Source of the DNA: Aliarcobacter sp. | GTDB taxonomy: Bacteria > Campylobacterota > Campylobacteria > Campylobacterales > Arcobacteraceae | Direction of reading: 5' to 3' | Length of the DNA: 64,000 bases | NCBI GenBank assembly: GCA_028690445.1 | Contig: JAQVBE010000001.1 | Location: 124,001 to 188,000, forward strand | Made by a program: the position numbers and the translations under genes | In this document: positions 24,895-33,533 of the stretch, piece by piece | Layout of the letters: every line of letters starts with the position of its first letter | Position numbering within the stretch: position 1 is the first letter of the stretch | Notes under the pieces: model-generated | Database searches by the model: none | Seen by the model: the letters and a program-made list of their open reading frames with translations, nothing else | What the model was told of the DNA's origin: nothing

Positions 24895-26940
24895 ATGGCA
24901 AAAAAGAAAACTGTACAATCAATAGAACCCAATATTGCAGATTTAGCAAATAGTTGGCTAAAATCATTTAAATTAGATTATAAACTTGAACAGGAATCTT
25001 TAAATACAGAAATAGACAAAGCACTTAATGATTACCATTCTAAAAATGGTGGTATAGGTGGAAATCGTCCTGATGCAAAACTTTTATTACAAGATAAAAA
25101 TCTAAATTTTTTCCCAATACTAATTGAATATAAAGGTTACAAAGATAAGTTAATTAAACTTGATATCAATGGTCAAATTGAAAATAAAACTGCTAAAAAT
25201 GAACCTCATTTAACAAATATAAACTCTTATGCTGTTAATGGTGCTGTACACTATGCTAATGCATTACTTCATTATACTAGCTATACAGATATTATAGCTA
25301 TAGGTATGACTGGTTATAAAAATGAAAGTGACTATAATATTAAACATTCAATAGGTGTATATTATGTTTCAAAATCAAACCTTGGAGCTGGTCAAAAGGT
25401 AGGTGAATATTCTGATTTTTCCTTTTTATCTTCTGAAAATTTTGATGATTTTGTTGCTAAAGTAAAGACATTACATTTAACACAAGAGGAACTGGACAAA
25501 CTAAGAGAGCAAAAAGAAAAAGAGATTGACAAAAGTTTAAGAGACCTAAATAATGACATTTATCAAAATGAAAAAGGTTTAGGTGAAAATGATAGAGTTT
25601 ATCTTGTAGCTGCTTCAATTATGGCAACGATAGGAATTCCTGGTAAAGTTGCTCCACTTGAGAAAGAAGATTTAAAATCTTCAATTGAAGAAGGTAATAC
25701 AGATGGAGAAATAGTACTTAGAAAAATAAAAGCTTTTCTAAAAGAAAAAAAAATACCTCAAGATAAACAAGATATTATTATAAGAACTCTTTCGAATACT
25801 CTTTTAACAGACAACATAAACAAAGTTGAAGATGGAGAAACCCAATTAAAGAGAGTATTTACTAAAATTGTAGATGATTTAGGAATTTACTATAAAATTG
25901 GATTATCTACAGATTTTACTGGAAAACTTTTCAATGAAATGTATAGTTGGCTTGGGTTTACTCAAGATAAACTTAATGATGTAGTACTAACACCTTCTTA
26001 TATTTCAACATTATTAGTTAAGTTAGCCAGAGTTAATAAAGATTCTTATGTATGGGATTTTGCAACTGGTTCAGCTGGGTTATTAGTATCAGCTATGAAT
26101 GAAATGTTAAATGACGCAAAAGATACAATAACTTCACCAGAAGAACTAGTACAAAAAGAGATAAAAATAAAAGCAGAGCAACTATTAGGTTTAGAAGTAC
26201 TGTCAAATGTTTATATGTTAGCAGTTTTAAACATGATAATGATGGGTGATGGAAGTTCTAATATACTAAATAAAGACTCTTTGAAATTTGATGGAAAATA
26301 TGGATTTGGAAGAACTGATGAGATATTCCCTGCAGATGCATTTATATTAAATCCTCCATATTCTGCTAGTGGGAATGGTATGATTTTTGTTGAAAAAGCT
26401 CTTCAAATGATGAATAAAGGTTATGCAGCTATTATTATTCAAAATTCAGCTGGTTCAGGAAAAGCAAAAGACTATAATATAAATATTTTAAAACAAAATA
26501 CATTAATTGCAAGTATTAAAATGCCTATAGATATATTTGTAGGTAAAGCTAGTGTACAAACAAATATTTATGTTTTTAAAGTCGGTGAGAAACACCACAA
26601 AGATGAAATCGTAAAATTTATTGACTTTTCAAAAGATGGATACTCAAGATCAAATCGTAAAAAAGCAAGTAGTAATCTAAAAGATACAGATAGAGCAAAA
26701 GAAAGATATCAAGAACTGGTAAATTTAGTAAGATTTGGTAAAAGTAAACTTAAAATATTTAGTGAAAAAGAATATTATGAATCTACTATAAATCCTAATG
26801 ATGGTGCAGATTGGAACTATAATCCAATAATTGATACAAAACCAACTTTAGAAGATTTTAAAAAAACTATTAATGATTATTTATCTTGGGAGATAAGCCA
26901 ATTATTGAAGTATCAAGGAAAGAAACAAGAGGGAAAGTAG
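24895..26940 (+). CDS. BcgI-like restriction-modification subunit A (nuclease plus N6-adenine methylase)
   Basis: 681 residues. The N-terminal nuclease has RPDAKLLL (D60) and LIEYKG (E78, K80), a clear PD-ExK. After a helical spacer (about 195-350) comes an HsdM-like methylase: motif I DFATGSAGLL and the catalytic NPPY (486-489). Nuclease and methylase fused in one chain, with a separate S subunit, is the BcgI (type IIB) plan; those enzymes cut on both sides of the site. A type I M subunit would lack the N-terminal nuclease, and no HsdR is present. All key residues seem intact. The S gene overlaps or directly follows. Confidence 0.85.
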   Translation: MAKKKTVQSIEPNIADLANSWLKSFKLDYKLEQESLNTEIDKALNDYHSKNGGIGGNRPDAKLLLQDKNLNFFPILIEYKGYKDKLIKLDINGQIENKTAKNEPHLTNINSYAVNGAVHYANALLHYTSYTDIIAIGMTGYKNESDYNIKHSIGVYYVSKSNLGAGQKVGEYSDFSFLSSENFDDFVAKVKTLHLTQEELDKLREQKEKEIDKSLRDLNNDIYQNEKGLGENDRVYLVAASIMATIGIPGKVAPLEKEDLKSSIEEGNTDGEIVLRKIKAFLKEKKIPQDKQDIIIRTLSNTLLTDNINKVEDGETQLKRVFTKIVDDLGIYYKIGLSTDFTGKLFNEMYSWLGFTQDKLNDVVLTPSYISTLLVKLARVNKDSYVWDFATGSAGLLVSAMNEMLNDAKDTITSPEELVQKEIKIKAEQLLGLEVLSNVYMLAVLNMIMMGDGSSNILNKDSLKFDGKYGFGRTDEIFPADAFILNPPYSASGNGMIFVEKALQMMNKGYAAIIIQNSAGSGKAKDYNINILKQNTLIASIKMPIDIFVGKASVQTNIYVFKVGEKHHKDEIVKFIDFSKDGYSRSNRKKASSNLKDTDRAKERYQELVNLVRFGKSKLKIFSEKEYYESTINPNDGADWNYNPIIDTKPTLEDFKKTINDYLSWEISQLLKYQGKKQEGK

Positions 26941-28091
26941 ATATCTCACTCAACAAAAAACTAGAAAGTGTTGAGTGGGGAGAATATAAATTAGGGGACT
27001 TATTTGAAATCAGAGGAAACCCACAATTAAATAAAGATAGTTTTAAATTCCATGAAAATGCAGAATTCCCTTATTTTACAAGAACAGCTTTTAATAATGG
27101 TATTTTAGGTTATGTAGAGTATTTCGATGACGAGCACAAAATAGAAGGGAACTGTTTGGCTGTAGGAATGATTGCAATGCAATTTTTTTACATGAAAAAA
27201 GATTTTTATGCAGGACAATTTACAAAAAGAGCAATTCCTAAATCTTTTTCATTGACACAAGGAATAGCAACTTATTTCATTAGTTTATTAAATAAAAATC
27301 AACAACGGTTTCAAAATGTTTTAGTTAGAGATTTTGAAAACGAATTTAATAAAACTATAGTTAAATTACCAATTAAAAATAGCCAAATTGATTTTGACTT
27401 TATGGAATATTTCATTGCAGAGCTTGAAATGGAACAAATAAATGAACTTCACACATACCTAAATGCTAGTGGTTTAAAAGATTATAATCTTACAGATGAA
27501 GAGCAAAAAGTTTTATATGAATTTGATAGTATGAAGTGGGGAGAGTTTAGACTTGGAGATTTATTTGAAAGAATAAAGACAAATAAGTTACCTTTTAAAG
27601 CAGATGAGCTACAAAAAGAGCCAACAGATAAATATATTCTTCCTTGTCTTACTTCAAGTTTTCAAAATCAGGGATTAAACTATTTTGCACCTAAAGATAA
27701 TGCAACTATTTTGAAAAATGTAATTTCTATTCCTTCAAATAGTGATGTTTATAGAGCCTATTTTCAATCAAGAGAATTTACAGTTTTATCTGATGCTTAT
27801 GCAATTGAGTGGATTTATGCGGATGATGAGCTATCATCTAATCAGTATTTGTTTACAGTGCCATGTATAAATAAAGTTACCGATTTATCTATTTACTCTT
27901 ACAAAAATAAATTAGGTGGTTGGAATATTGTAAAAAATAAATATATAGGACTTCTTATAAAAGACAATCAGCCTGATTATAAAGCTATGGAAACTTTAAT
28001 ATCTGCTATAAAAAAACTTGTAATAAAAGATGTAGTTTTATATGCAGATAGTAAGATTTCAGCAACAAAGAAAGTGGTAAGTGGTAAATAA
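26886..28091 (+). CDS. R-M specificity subunit (BcgI B / HsdS-like), start uncertain
   Basis: Up to 401 residues, with two target-recognition domains, each beginning with a similar motif: VEWGEYKLGDLFEI (about 28-41) and MKWGEFRLGDLFERI (about 217-231). Two half-sites recognise a bipartite sequence. The frame has no ATG or GTG before the first motif. TTG 26886 has no ribosome site; ATT 26901 lies 7 bases after GGGAGA, and ATC 26943 lies about 9 after AGAGGGA. Any of these overlaps or abuts the A-subunit stop (26940). Coordinates use the longest frame. The stop overlaps the next ATG (TAATG). Confidence 0.85.
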   Translation: MGDKPIIEVSRKETRGKVDISLNKKLESVEWGEYKLGDLFEIRGNPQLNKDSFKFHENAEFPYFTRTAFNNGILGYVEYFDDEHKIEGNCLAVGMIAMQFFYMKKDFYAGQFTKRAIPKSFSLTQGIATYFISLLNKNQQRFQNVLVRDFENEFNKTIVKLPIKNSQIDFDFMEYFIAELEMEQINELHTYLNASGLKDYNLTDEEQKVLYEFDSMKWGEFRLGDLFERIKTNKLPFKADELQKEPTDKYILPCLTSSFQNQGLNYFAPKDNATILKNVISIPSNSDVYRAYFQSREFTVLSDAYAIEWIYADDELSSNQYLFTVPCINKVTDLSIYSYKNKLGGWNIVKNKYIGLLIKDNQPDYKAMETLISAIKKLVIKDVVLYADSKISATKKVVSGK

Positions 28092-28414
28092 TGACAACAG
28101 ATACAATTGATAAATTTTTTCTTGATAATTTTATTAGCCTATTTGGTATAACAGGAACTTTTGTAATTATCATGATTGGAATAATCGCTTATTTATCATT
28201 TAAAATTGGTAAAAAACAAGTTCCAGATAGTTATAACACAAATAAAGTCCAATGTATGGATTATACGAATGAAATGGAAAAAAAAGGTTTTCCTTATCAA
28301 TATTTAGCAATGACTTATTGCAATGGAAAACCTTTAAATACAAATTGTCCTTACTGGCAACCAAAAAAAATTTGTGAAATTAATCCACAAAATAAGTGTA
28401 AATTTTTTGTTTAA
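28091..28414 (+). CDS. Small membrane protein with Cys-rich tail, coupled to the R-M genes
   Basis: 107 residues. One membrane helix (about 18-40, IIMIGIIAYLSF), then a soluble part with Cys at about 54, 77, 86, 95 and 103. The set could hold a metal or disulfides. Not recognised. It begins in the stop codon of the S gene (TAATG), so it is translated with the R-M system. This suggests a linked role. Confidence 0.55.
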   Translation: MTTDTIDKFFLDNFISLFGITGTFVIIMIGIIAYLSFKIGKKQVPDSYNTNKVQCMDYTNEMEKKGFPYQYLAMTYCNGKPLNTNCPYWQPKKICEINPQNKCKFFV

Positions 28415-28596
28415 AATTTAGTTCTGAAAAAATATACATTTGCGTTATACAAATAGTTAATCCACTAGAGACTACTCATAAAGATTAAGTACATAGTGGT
28501 ATTCAGCTAAAAATATTGAACTATTCGCAAATTTGGAACAGTTTCAAGGAAATATTAAGAACTTAAAATAATATATTTTATTAAGTTTAAACTTGA

Positions 28597-28620
28597 TATA
28601 ATATTCACCTTTAGGGTGAA
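28597..28620 (+). promoter_or_regulatory. HigBA promoter with operator-like inverted repeat
   Basis: TATAAT at 28597-28602 is followed at once by TTCACC (28604-28609), TTTAG, GGTGAA (28615-28620), a 6-bp inverted repeat at the expected transcription start. HigA-type antitoxins bind such sites to repress their own operon. The 180 bases upstream (28415-28596) hold nothing else convincing. Confidence 0.6.
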
Positions 28621-28634
28621 ATAATAGGAATAAT

Positions 28635-28937
28635 TTGGAAGTAAGATTTAAAACAAATAAATTACAAAAACAATATGAAAATTCAAAAGAAGCTATAAAA
28701 GAATATGGTGTAGATGTAGCAAAAAAATATATTAATAGAGTTACTTTATTAAAAAGTGCTAAATCTTTTGATGATTTATCAAAAATTCCACAATTAAAAT
28801 TTCATCCACTTACAGGAAATAGAAAAGGAGAGTTTGCAATATCCTTAACAGGATTTTACAGACTAATTATCACAAATGATGGTGATACATTCGATATTGC
28901 AAAAATCGAGGAAGTGAGTAAACATTATGATGACTAA
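28635..28937 (+). CDS. higB: HigB-type toxin (RelE/ParE superfamily)
   Basis: 100 residues from a TTG start with AGGAA before it. The pattern fits HigB: LKSAKSFDDLSKIPQLKFHPLTG, then GEFAISLTGFYRLII and a late IEEVSKHYD. HigB toxins cleave mRNA on the ribosome. It overlaps the antitoxin gene by 11 bases and precedes it, the HigBA order. Confidence 0.85.
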   Translation: MEVRFKTNKLQKQYENSKEAIKEYGVDVAKKYINRVTLLKSAKSFDDLSKIPQLKFHPLTGNRKGEFAISLTGFYRLIITNDGDTFDIAKIEEVSKHYDD

Positions 28938-30015
28938 TACATATATTTCAGATTTAGCCATACATGCAGGAGAGTTTTTAGAAGAAACTTTAGAAGAAAT
29001 AGGGATGACTCAAGCAGAATTAGCAAATAGATTGGGAAGACCTATTCAAGCTATAAATGAAATAATAAAAGGTAAAAAAAGTATAACTTCAACTACTTCA
29101 CTTGAACTTGAAGATGTTTTAGGTATTCCTTCTCATATTTGGATTGGATTAGAAACTGAATATCAAATTGTAATTGCAAGACAAGAAGAGTTAAAACAAA
29201 TGGAAGAAGAGAGTAAATTTGTAAAAATTTTCCCGTATATTGATTTAGTAAAGCTTGGATTTGTAAAGGCTACAAATATAGCAGTTGAAAAAGTTGATGA
29301 GCTAAAAAGTTTTTTTGGTGTAGCAAAATTAGCTCAAATACCACAAGTAAAAGCATATCAAGCAGCTTTTAGAGTAGCTAATGTAGATAATATTTCAAAT
29401 GAAGCAATTGCTACTTGGATACAAGCTGTAAGACTAAAAGCAAAAGATATACAAACAGATAAATTTGATAAAAAAAAGTTAAAAGATAATTTACCTCAAA
29501 TTAAATCATTGATGAATTTAGGTATAAAAGAAGCCTTGAAAGAGATACAAAAAATCCTAAATAGTTGTGGGATAGCGCTTGTGATGTTACCACATTTTAA
29601 AAATACTAAAGTTCATGGTGCAACTTTTTGGTTAGATAATGAAAAAAAAGCTGTAATAGCTATGACTCTAAGAGGTTCTTATAGTGATATATTTTGGTTT
29701 AGTTTCTTCCATGAAATAGGACATATTTTATTACACCCAAAAAGAGAAGTATTTTTGGAAAATAGTTGTGTAGATGAGAAACTAAAAAAACAAGAAGATG
29801 AAGCAGATAAATTTGCTAGTGAAACTTTGATAAATGAAAAAGAATATAATAAATTTATATCAAAAAAAGATTTTTCAAAAGATAGTGTAGTGAATTTTGC
29901 TAAAAAACTTGAAATAAAATCTTCTATTATTGTTGGAAGATTAATGCACGACAATATTGTTAAATTCAGTGATTATAATCTCTTATCTTTAAGAGATAAA
30001 TATATATGGGAATAA
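28927..30015 (+). CDS. higA: HigA-type antitoxin fused to an ImmA/IrrE-like metallopeptidase domain
   Basis: 362 residues, far longer than plain HigA (about 100). The N-terminal XRE domain (about 10-75) has AGEFLEETLEEIGMTQAELA and a recognition helix. The C-terminal half has FFHEIGHILLH, an HExxH zinc site (H262, E263, H266), as in ImmA/IrrE peptidases; DEADKFASE later supplies the usual EADxFA motif. The fusion suggests the antitoxin might be self-cut on a signal or cleave a partner. The start could be ATG 28927 or 28930. Confidence 0.88.
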   Translation: MMTNTYISDLAIHAGEFLEETLEEIGMTQAELANRLGRPIQAINEIIKGKKSITSTTSLELEDVLGIPSHIWIGLETEYQIVIARQEELKQMEEESKFVKIFPYIDLVKLGFVKATNIAVEKVDELKSFFGVAKLAQIPQVKAYQAAFRVANVDNISNEAIATWIQAVRLKAKDIQTDKFDKKKLKDNLPQIKSLMNLGIKEALKEIQKILNSCGIALVMLPHFKNTKVHGATFWLDNEKKAVIAMTLRGSYSDIFWFSFFHEIGHILLHPKREVFLENSCVDEKLKKQEDEADKFASETLINEKEYNKFISKKDFSKDSVVNFAKKLEIKSSIIVGRLMHDNIVKFSDYNLLSLRDKYIWE

Positions 30016-30170
30016 AAGAGTGGTAAATTAGACCATACCATAGAGATAATTAAAAAGATTTATTAGATATAGCATTGTTGTATTTAATAAAATACGTTTT
30101 TATAGTTTTTATTAAGAAATTAACATTACAATAACTAAAAGTTAAATTTACAAAGAAAGTCAAGAAATAT

Positions 30171-31673
30171 CTATAATTTAGAAGATGCATCATTTTTGTC
30201 GTCAATAAAACTATTTTTTGTATGATTCCTACCATCTACTAATTTTATATATTCAGGATTTTTACCTTCAATAAATTTCTTAATTTTATCATAAAGTGTA
30301 TCTTTTATGTAATCAGCAGTTATGTAAAATTTTACTATTTCTTCTTTTCCTCCTTGTTTACTTTTTTTTAGTTTTATATATTTTTCATATTCTTTATTTT
30401 CTTCAATCTTTTCTTTATTTTCTTCAATCTTTTCTTTATTTTCTTCAATCTTTTCTTTAATTTCATAAAAAAGATCCATTTCATATTTATTGTAGGCAGA
30501 TTTATAATTACCAATATCAGCAAACTCAGAAAAATCTAATGGTTTTTTATATTTCAGAATATGGTAGAATGATAGTTGTAAACTTACTTCTTTTGCCACA
30601 GTAGTCAAATCTTCTTGTTTGCTTTTTTTGTTATTTTCGGTTTTGCCTTTATTAATTTTATTCCCTTCTGAAAAATAAAATTTGAAATAATCGTAAATGT
30701 AAAACATATCTGCCCACTTCTTTTTATCATGACTTGATATATCACCAATTGTGGTTTTTGTATCAGAATCTACAATTAAATCTTCCAAAGAAAGTTCAAA
30801 AAAATTTTTAAAATCACATCTTTTATCATAATCTTCTTTTATTTTTTTTACAAAAGATAAAATATCATTTAAAGGTAAAGATGGATTTATAGAAATAGAC
30901 ATAGTATTAAACATTCTGAGCGGTTGTGCAAAATTTGGTATAACTTTATTTATAGTAAAGCTATTATCATTTTCATAAGCACCTTGATAAACTATATATC
31001 CCGCTCTTTCTTCATGGATATAGTTTTCTTTATAATTAGGGTCAGTAAATACTGTATCAATATGACTACTTATCTCTTCACTTGGTTCATAGTTATTGTT
31101 TTTTGGAAATAATTTATCTATATGTTTTTTAGTTATAGATTTCATTTCGTTTACAACATAATATTCTCTTTCTAATTTCCAATCTACGCTAACACATAAA
31201 ACCATGATAATAAGAATTTTATCTGCATTAGTTGCTTTATTAAATAAGTTTTTTAGACTCTTTTTTTCATTATAATGGGATTTAAACATTTGAAATGTAG
31301 CATTATTATATGTTTGTATAATATTAAGTAAATAATCATTTTCGTATTGATTTAATAAAAGACTAAAATTATCAAATATAATTTTTAAATATATTAATTC
31401 TGACATAGCATAGGAATTAATTTCTTCTATATTTGAGTCTAAAAAGTTTTGATTTAAAAACAGTTCTTTATTTAAAATATTTAAATTTTCTAATAGTTTT
31501 GTTAATATTATAACTTCTTCATTTCTAATTGCCATTTCGTAAGCTATACAATGAGTGAATTCATAATCTTCATATTTCTCAATTCTACGATATTTCCATT
31601 TATTTCTATTAGGTATCTTTTTTGTAGAATAGATATTATAATCTTTAGTAGCTGGTGCTTTATCTTTTTCCAT
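30171..31673 (-). CDS. Unknown 500-residue protein with a tandem KEKIEEN repeat
   Basis: Not recognised. It is mostly helical, highly charged and without membrane segments or a signal. One short conserved-looking stretch is YIVYQGAYENDNSFTI (about 230-250). From about residue 405 the motif KEKIEEN repeats three times plus a partial copy, as coiled coil, and this is matched by an exact 21-bp DNA repeat. It is the last gene of the island, opposite in direction to the HigBA operon, a typical place for defence or cargo genes. The end of the upstream 155 bases (30016-30170) is empty of features. Confidence 0.6.
   Translation of the reverse strand: MEKDKAPATKDYNIYSTKKIPNRNKWKYRRIEKYEDYEFTHCIAYEMAIRNEEVIILTKLLENLNILNKELFLNQNFLDSNIEEINSYAMSELIYLKIIFDNFSLLLNQYENDYLLNIIQTYNNATFQMFKSHYNEKKSLKNLFNKATNADKILIIMVLCVSVDWKLEREYYVVNEMKSITKKHIDKLFPKNNNYEPSEEISSHIDTVFTDPNYKENYIHEERAGYIVYQGAYENDNSFTINKVIPNFAQPLRMFNTMSISINPSLPLNDILSFVKKIKEDYDKRCDFKNFFELSLEDLIVDSDTKTTIGDISSHDKKKWADMFYIYDYFKFYFSEGNKINKGKTENNKKSKQEDLTTVAKEVSLQLSFYHILKYKKPLDFSEFADIGNYKSAYNKYEMDLFYEIKEKIEENKEKIEENKEKIEENKEYEKYIKLKKSKQGGKEEIVKFYITADYIKDTLYDKIKKFIEGKNPEYIKLVDGRNHTKNSFIDDKNDASSKL
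30391..30453 (-). repeat. Three exact 21-bp tandem repeats in the 500-residue gene
   Basis: Units at 30391-30411, 30412-30432 and 30433-30453 are identical (TCTTTATTTTCTTCAATCTT plus T on the plus strand), and a partial unit follows. Each unit codes for seven residues, so a change in copy number keeps the frame; coiled-coil length can therefore vary by slippage. Confidence 0.9.
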
Positions 31674-31786
31674 TGAAAATTAAATCCTATCTTAATAATC
31701 TTGCTATAATATTATCTAAGATAAACTTCAAAATCTTTCGGTAATTTATTTTTAATTAGGTGTTTGAGTAATATGAAAAATATAAA

Positions 31787-31808
31787 TGGGTTGTAAATTG
31801 GGTTGTTA
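31787..31808 (+). repeat. Right pair of integrase arm-like sites (TGGGTTGTwA)
   Basis: TGGGTTGTAA (31787-31796) and TGGGTTGTTA (31799-31808), spaced 12 bases apart as at the left end. The bases TGGGTTGTAAATTGGGT at 31787 match the left copy at 12684 exactly. Together with the left set they fit arm-type sites on both sides of an attachment core. Confidence 0.65.
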
Positions 31809-31870
31809 TAAATATAATAGTATTTAATTTAATACTATATTATAGTACTTGTGTAGATATTTCCGAATGA

Positions 31871-31878
31871 GACTACCT
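31871..31878 (+). other. Candidate right attachment core
   Basis: GACTACCT is identical to 12557-12564 in tRNA-Cys and stands in the same direction, 63 bases outside the right arm-like sites; TCATA follows in both places. The match is only 8 bases so chance is possible. The intergenic 31674-31975 holds no other recognised element. Confidence 0.4.
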
Positions 31879-31975
31879 AATTAAGTCATATTTATTTGTG
31901 GGAAAGTTTTTTGTAAAGCTTTAAATAAGCAAGAAAAAGAATATGATTTCTTGCTATTATTTAAGATTAAAGTAG

Positions 31976-33088
31976 TTAAATTTTATTATCTAATTTATTT
32001 TCTCTAACAGAGTGAATAAATGCAATGGCAATTGGAATAATAGCAAAAGCGATTATTAGACCATGAGGTAAATGCATAAATATCTGAACAATCATACTTA
32101 TTGCTAAAAATCCAACAGACCACATTGCTCCATGTTCTAGATATTTATATTCAGCAACCATACCTCTGTCAACCATTAATATTGTGAGATTTCTTACGGC
32201 AAATGCACCAGCTCCTAAACCTAACATAATAATAATGATGTTTTGACTAACTGCAAAAGCTCCTAAAACACCATCAAAAGAGAAAGACATATCAATAAGC
32301 TCTAAATAAACAAATGATGCAAATCCTCCTTTTGTAAGTTTAGAATTAGCAACATGTTCTATTTTTTCTCTTTCAGTTTCCATGCTATTTGTTTCATGTT
32401 TTGTTCCATCATCTTCTAAAATACCTCTTAAAAATTCAATACAAAGATATAATAAAATACCATAAATCATAGGTAAGATTATTTCACTTTTATCAATTTT
32501 CTTTACAACATCAGATATCATTATTTCAGAAGGCGCATAAAACCCGATTATTGCAACTGTTAATATTGAAATTAGTATTTTTAAATTTCCAATGCTTGAC
32601 CATCTTGACGCATATTTTTCAATTACTGCAATCCAATGAACATCTTTGTTTTCATTAAATAGAAATGATAAGAATATCATTAATAAGAATACTCCACCAA
32701 AAGCCATAACTATATGATGTGAAGCTGTAATAATTTTTTCATATTCAGCTGGATTATTTATTGCCAAAGTAAATGATTCAATAAAACTTAATTCTGTTGT
32801 TGTAAAAACTATTAAAATTGGAAAAACTAACCTTACCCCAAATACTGCAATTAACATACCCCATGTAAGGAATCTTCTTCTCCAAATAGGAGGCATATTT
32901 ACTAAAATTAATGCATTTATAACTGCATTATCAAATGATAAACTTAATTCTAAAATTGTAAGAGTTGTACCTTGAACTATACCCAATATTCCCATATAAA
33001 ATAGTTCAATTACTACTGATACAGCAAAAAATAAAAAGAAAGTATTAAAATAACTTAATGTTGATTTTTGTTTAATTTGTTCGACCAT
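31976..33088 (-). CDS. DUF475 (TerC-like) integral membrane protein
   Basis: 370 residues with about nine membrane segments. TerC-type signatures are ELSLSFDNAVINALIL near the start and ELIDMSFSFDGVLGAFAV in the second half, each with an acidic residue inside a helix, which suggests metal-ion transport. The exact substrate is unknown (manganese export is known for some TerC relatives). It is the first chromosomal gene right of the island. Confidence 0.88.
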   Translation of the reverse strand: MVEQIKQKSTLSYFNTFFLFFAVSVVIELFYMGILGIVQGTTLTILELSLSFDNAVINALILVNMPPIWRRRFLTWGMLIAVFGVRLVFPILIVFTTTELSFIESFTLAINNPAEYEKIITASHHIVMAFGGVFLLMIFLSFLFNENKDVHWIAVIEKYASRWSSIGNLKILISILTVAIIGFYAPSEIMISDVVKKIDKSEIILPMIYGILLYLCIEFLRGILEDDGTKHETNSMETEREKIEHVANSKLTKGGFASFVYLELIDMSFSFDGVLGAFAVSQNIIIIMLGLGAGAFAVRNLTILMVDRGMVAEYKYLEHGAMWSVGFLAISMIVQIFMHLPHGLIIAFAIIPIAIAFIHSVRENKLDNKI

Positions 33089-33240
33089 AAATTTATCCTA
33101 AATTTGTTAAATGAGCCCGAATCTTAGCAGTTGTAAACTGAATATATGATTTCAACACAATTTATATACAATTGTTTTGGTACTATTCCATATTGTTTTT
33201 TGGGAAACAAAAATTAATTATATTTAAAAGGACGCAATCC

Positions 33241-33489
33241 ATGAAAAGAATTTTATTAGGAACAGCAGTAGTATTAGCATTATTAACAGGTTGTACAGAA
33301 GAAAAAAAAGAAACTCCCGCACAAAAAACTGAAGTTGCTCCTGTGGCTGAAGTAAAAAAAGAAGTAGAATCCGCAACTAAAGTGGTTGAAGAAGTGAAAA
33401 AAGAAGCTGAAGCAGCAGCAACTCAAGTTGTTGAAGATGTTAAAAAAGAAGATGAAGCAACTGAAGAAAAAAAAGAAGAAACTAAATAA
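33241..33489 (+). CDS. Small Lys/Glu-rich lipoprotein
   Basis: 82 residues from the ATG at 33241, chosen over an earlier start at 33172 because it gives a clean signal peptide, ends in the lipobox LLTGC and follows AAAGGA. The mature part is a low-complexity chain of Lys, Glu and Ala (EVKKEVESATKVVEEVKKE), probably helical. Function unknown. Confidence 0.75.
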   Translation: MKRILLGTAVVLALLTGCTEEKKETPAQKTEVAPVAEVKKEVESATKVVEEVKKEAEAAATQVVEDVKKEDEATEEKKEETK

Positions 33490-33497
33490 TTCTATTA

Positions 33498-33533
33498 TTC
33501 CGTGTTAATCTATAAAATTGACACGGAACTTTT
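33498..33533 (+). terminator. Intrinsic terminator of the lipoprotein gene
   Basis: A 12-bp stem (TTCCGTGTTAAT with ATTGACACGGAA, one wobble) with a CTATAAA loop, then CTTTTAT. It sits 9 bases after the stop and may also serve the convergent operon. Confidence 0.75.

Larger units (their letters stand above)
12565..31878. mobile_element. Integrated mobilisable genomic island, about 19.3 kb, next to tRNA-Cys
   Basis: Bounded on the left by tRNA-Cys and on the right by the intergenic region before the DUF475 gene. Contents: tyrosine integrase, AlpA-like regulator, TraD-like ATPase, replication-relaxation-like protein, phage-type recombination genes, a YagK/YfjJ Rep-like protein, and defence-type cargo. 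There are no capsid, tail or conjugation-pore genes, so it is more likely an integrative mobilisable element or satellite than a full phage or conjugative element. Ends are placed at the repeated GACTACCT (12557-12564 and 31871-31878); that 8-base match is short, so exact edges are uncertain, but the arm-like repeats inside both ends support them. Confidence 0.8.

Noticed and set aside
28472-28500. CCACTA...TAGTGG inverted repeat before higB
   Set aside because: Only 6 bp with a long loop and far from the promoter; not distinctive.
29980-29997. TCTCTTA/TAAGAGA hairpin near the end of higA
   Set aside because: Inside the coding sequence, without a T-run; chance pairing in AT-rich DNA is enough.
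30391-30453. Regular repeats considered as a CRISPR array
   Set aside because: The units are directly tandem without spacers and are coding; no cas genes are present in the window.
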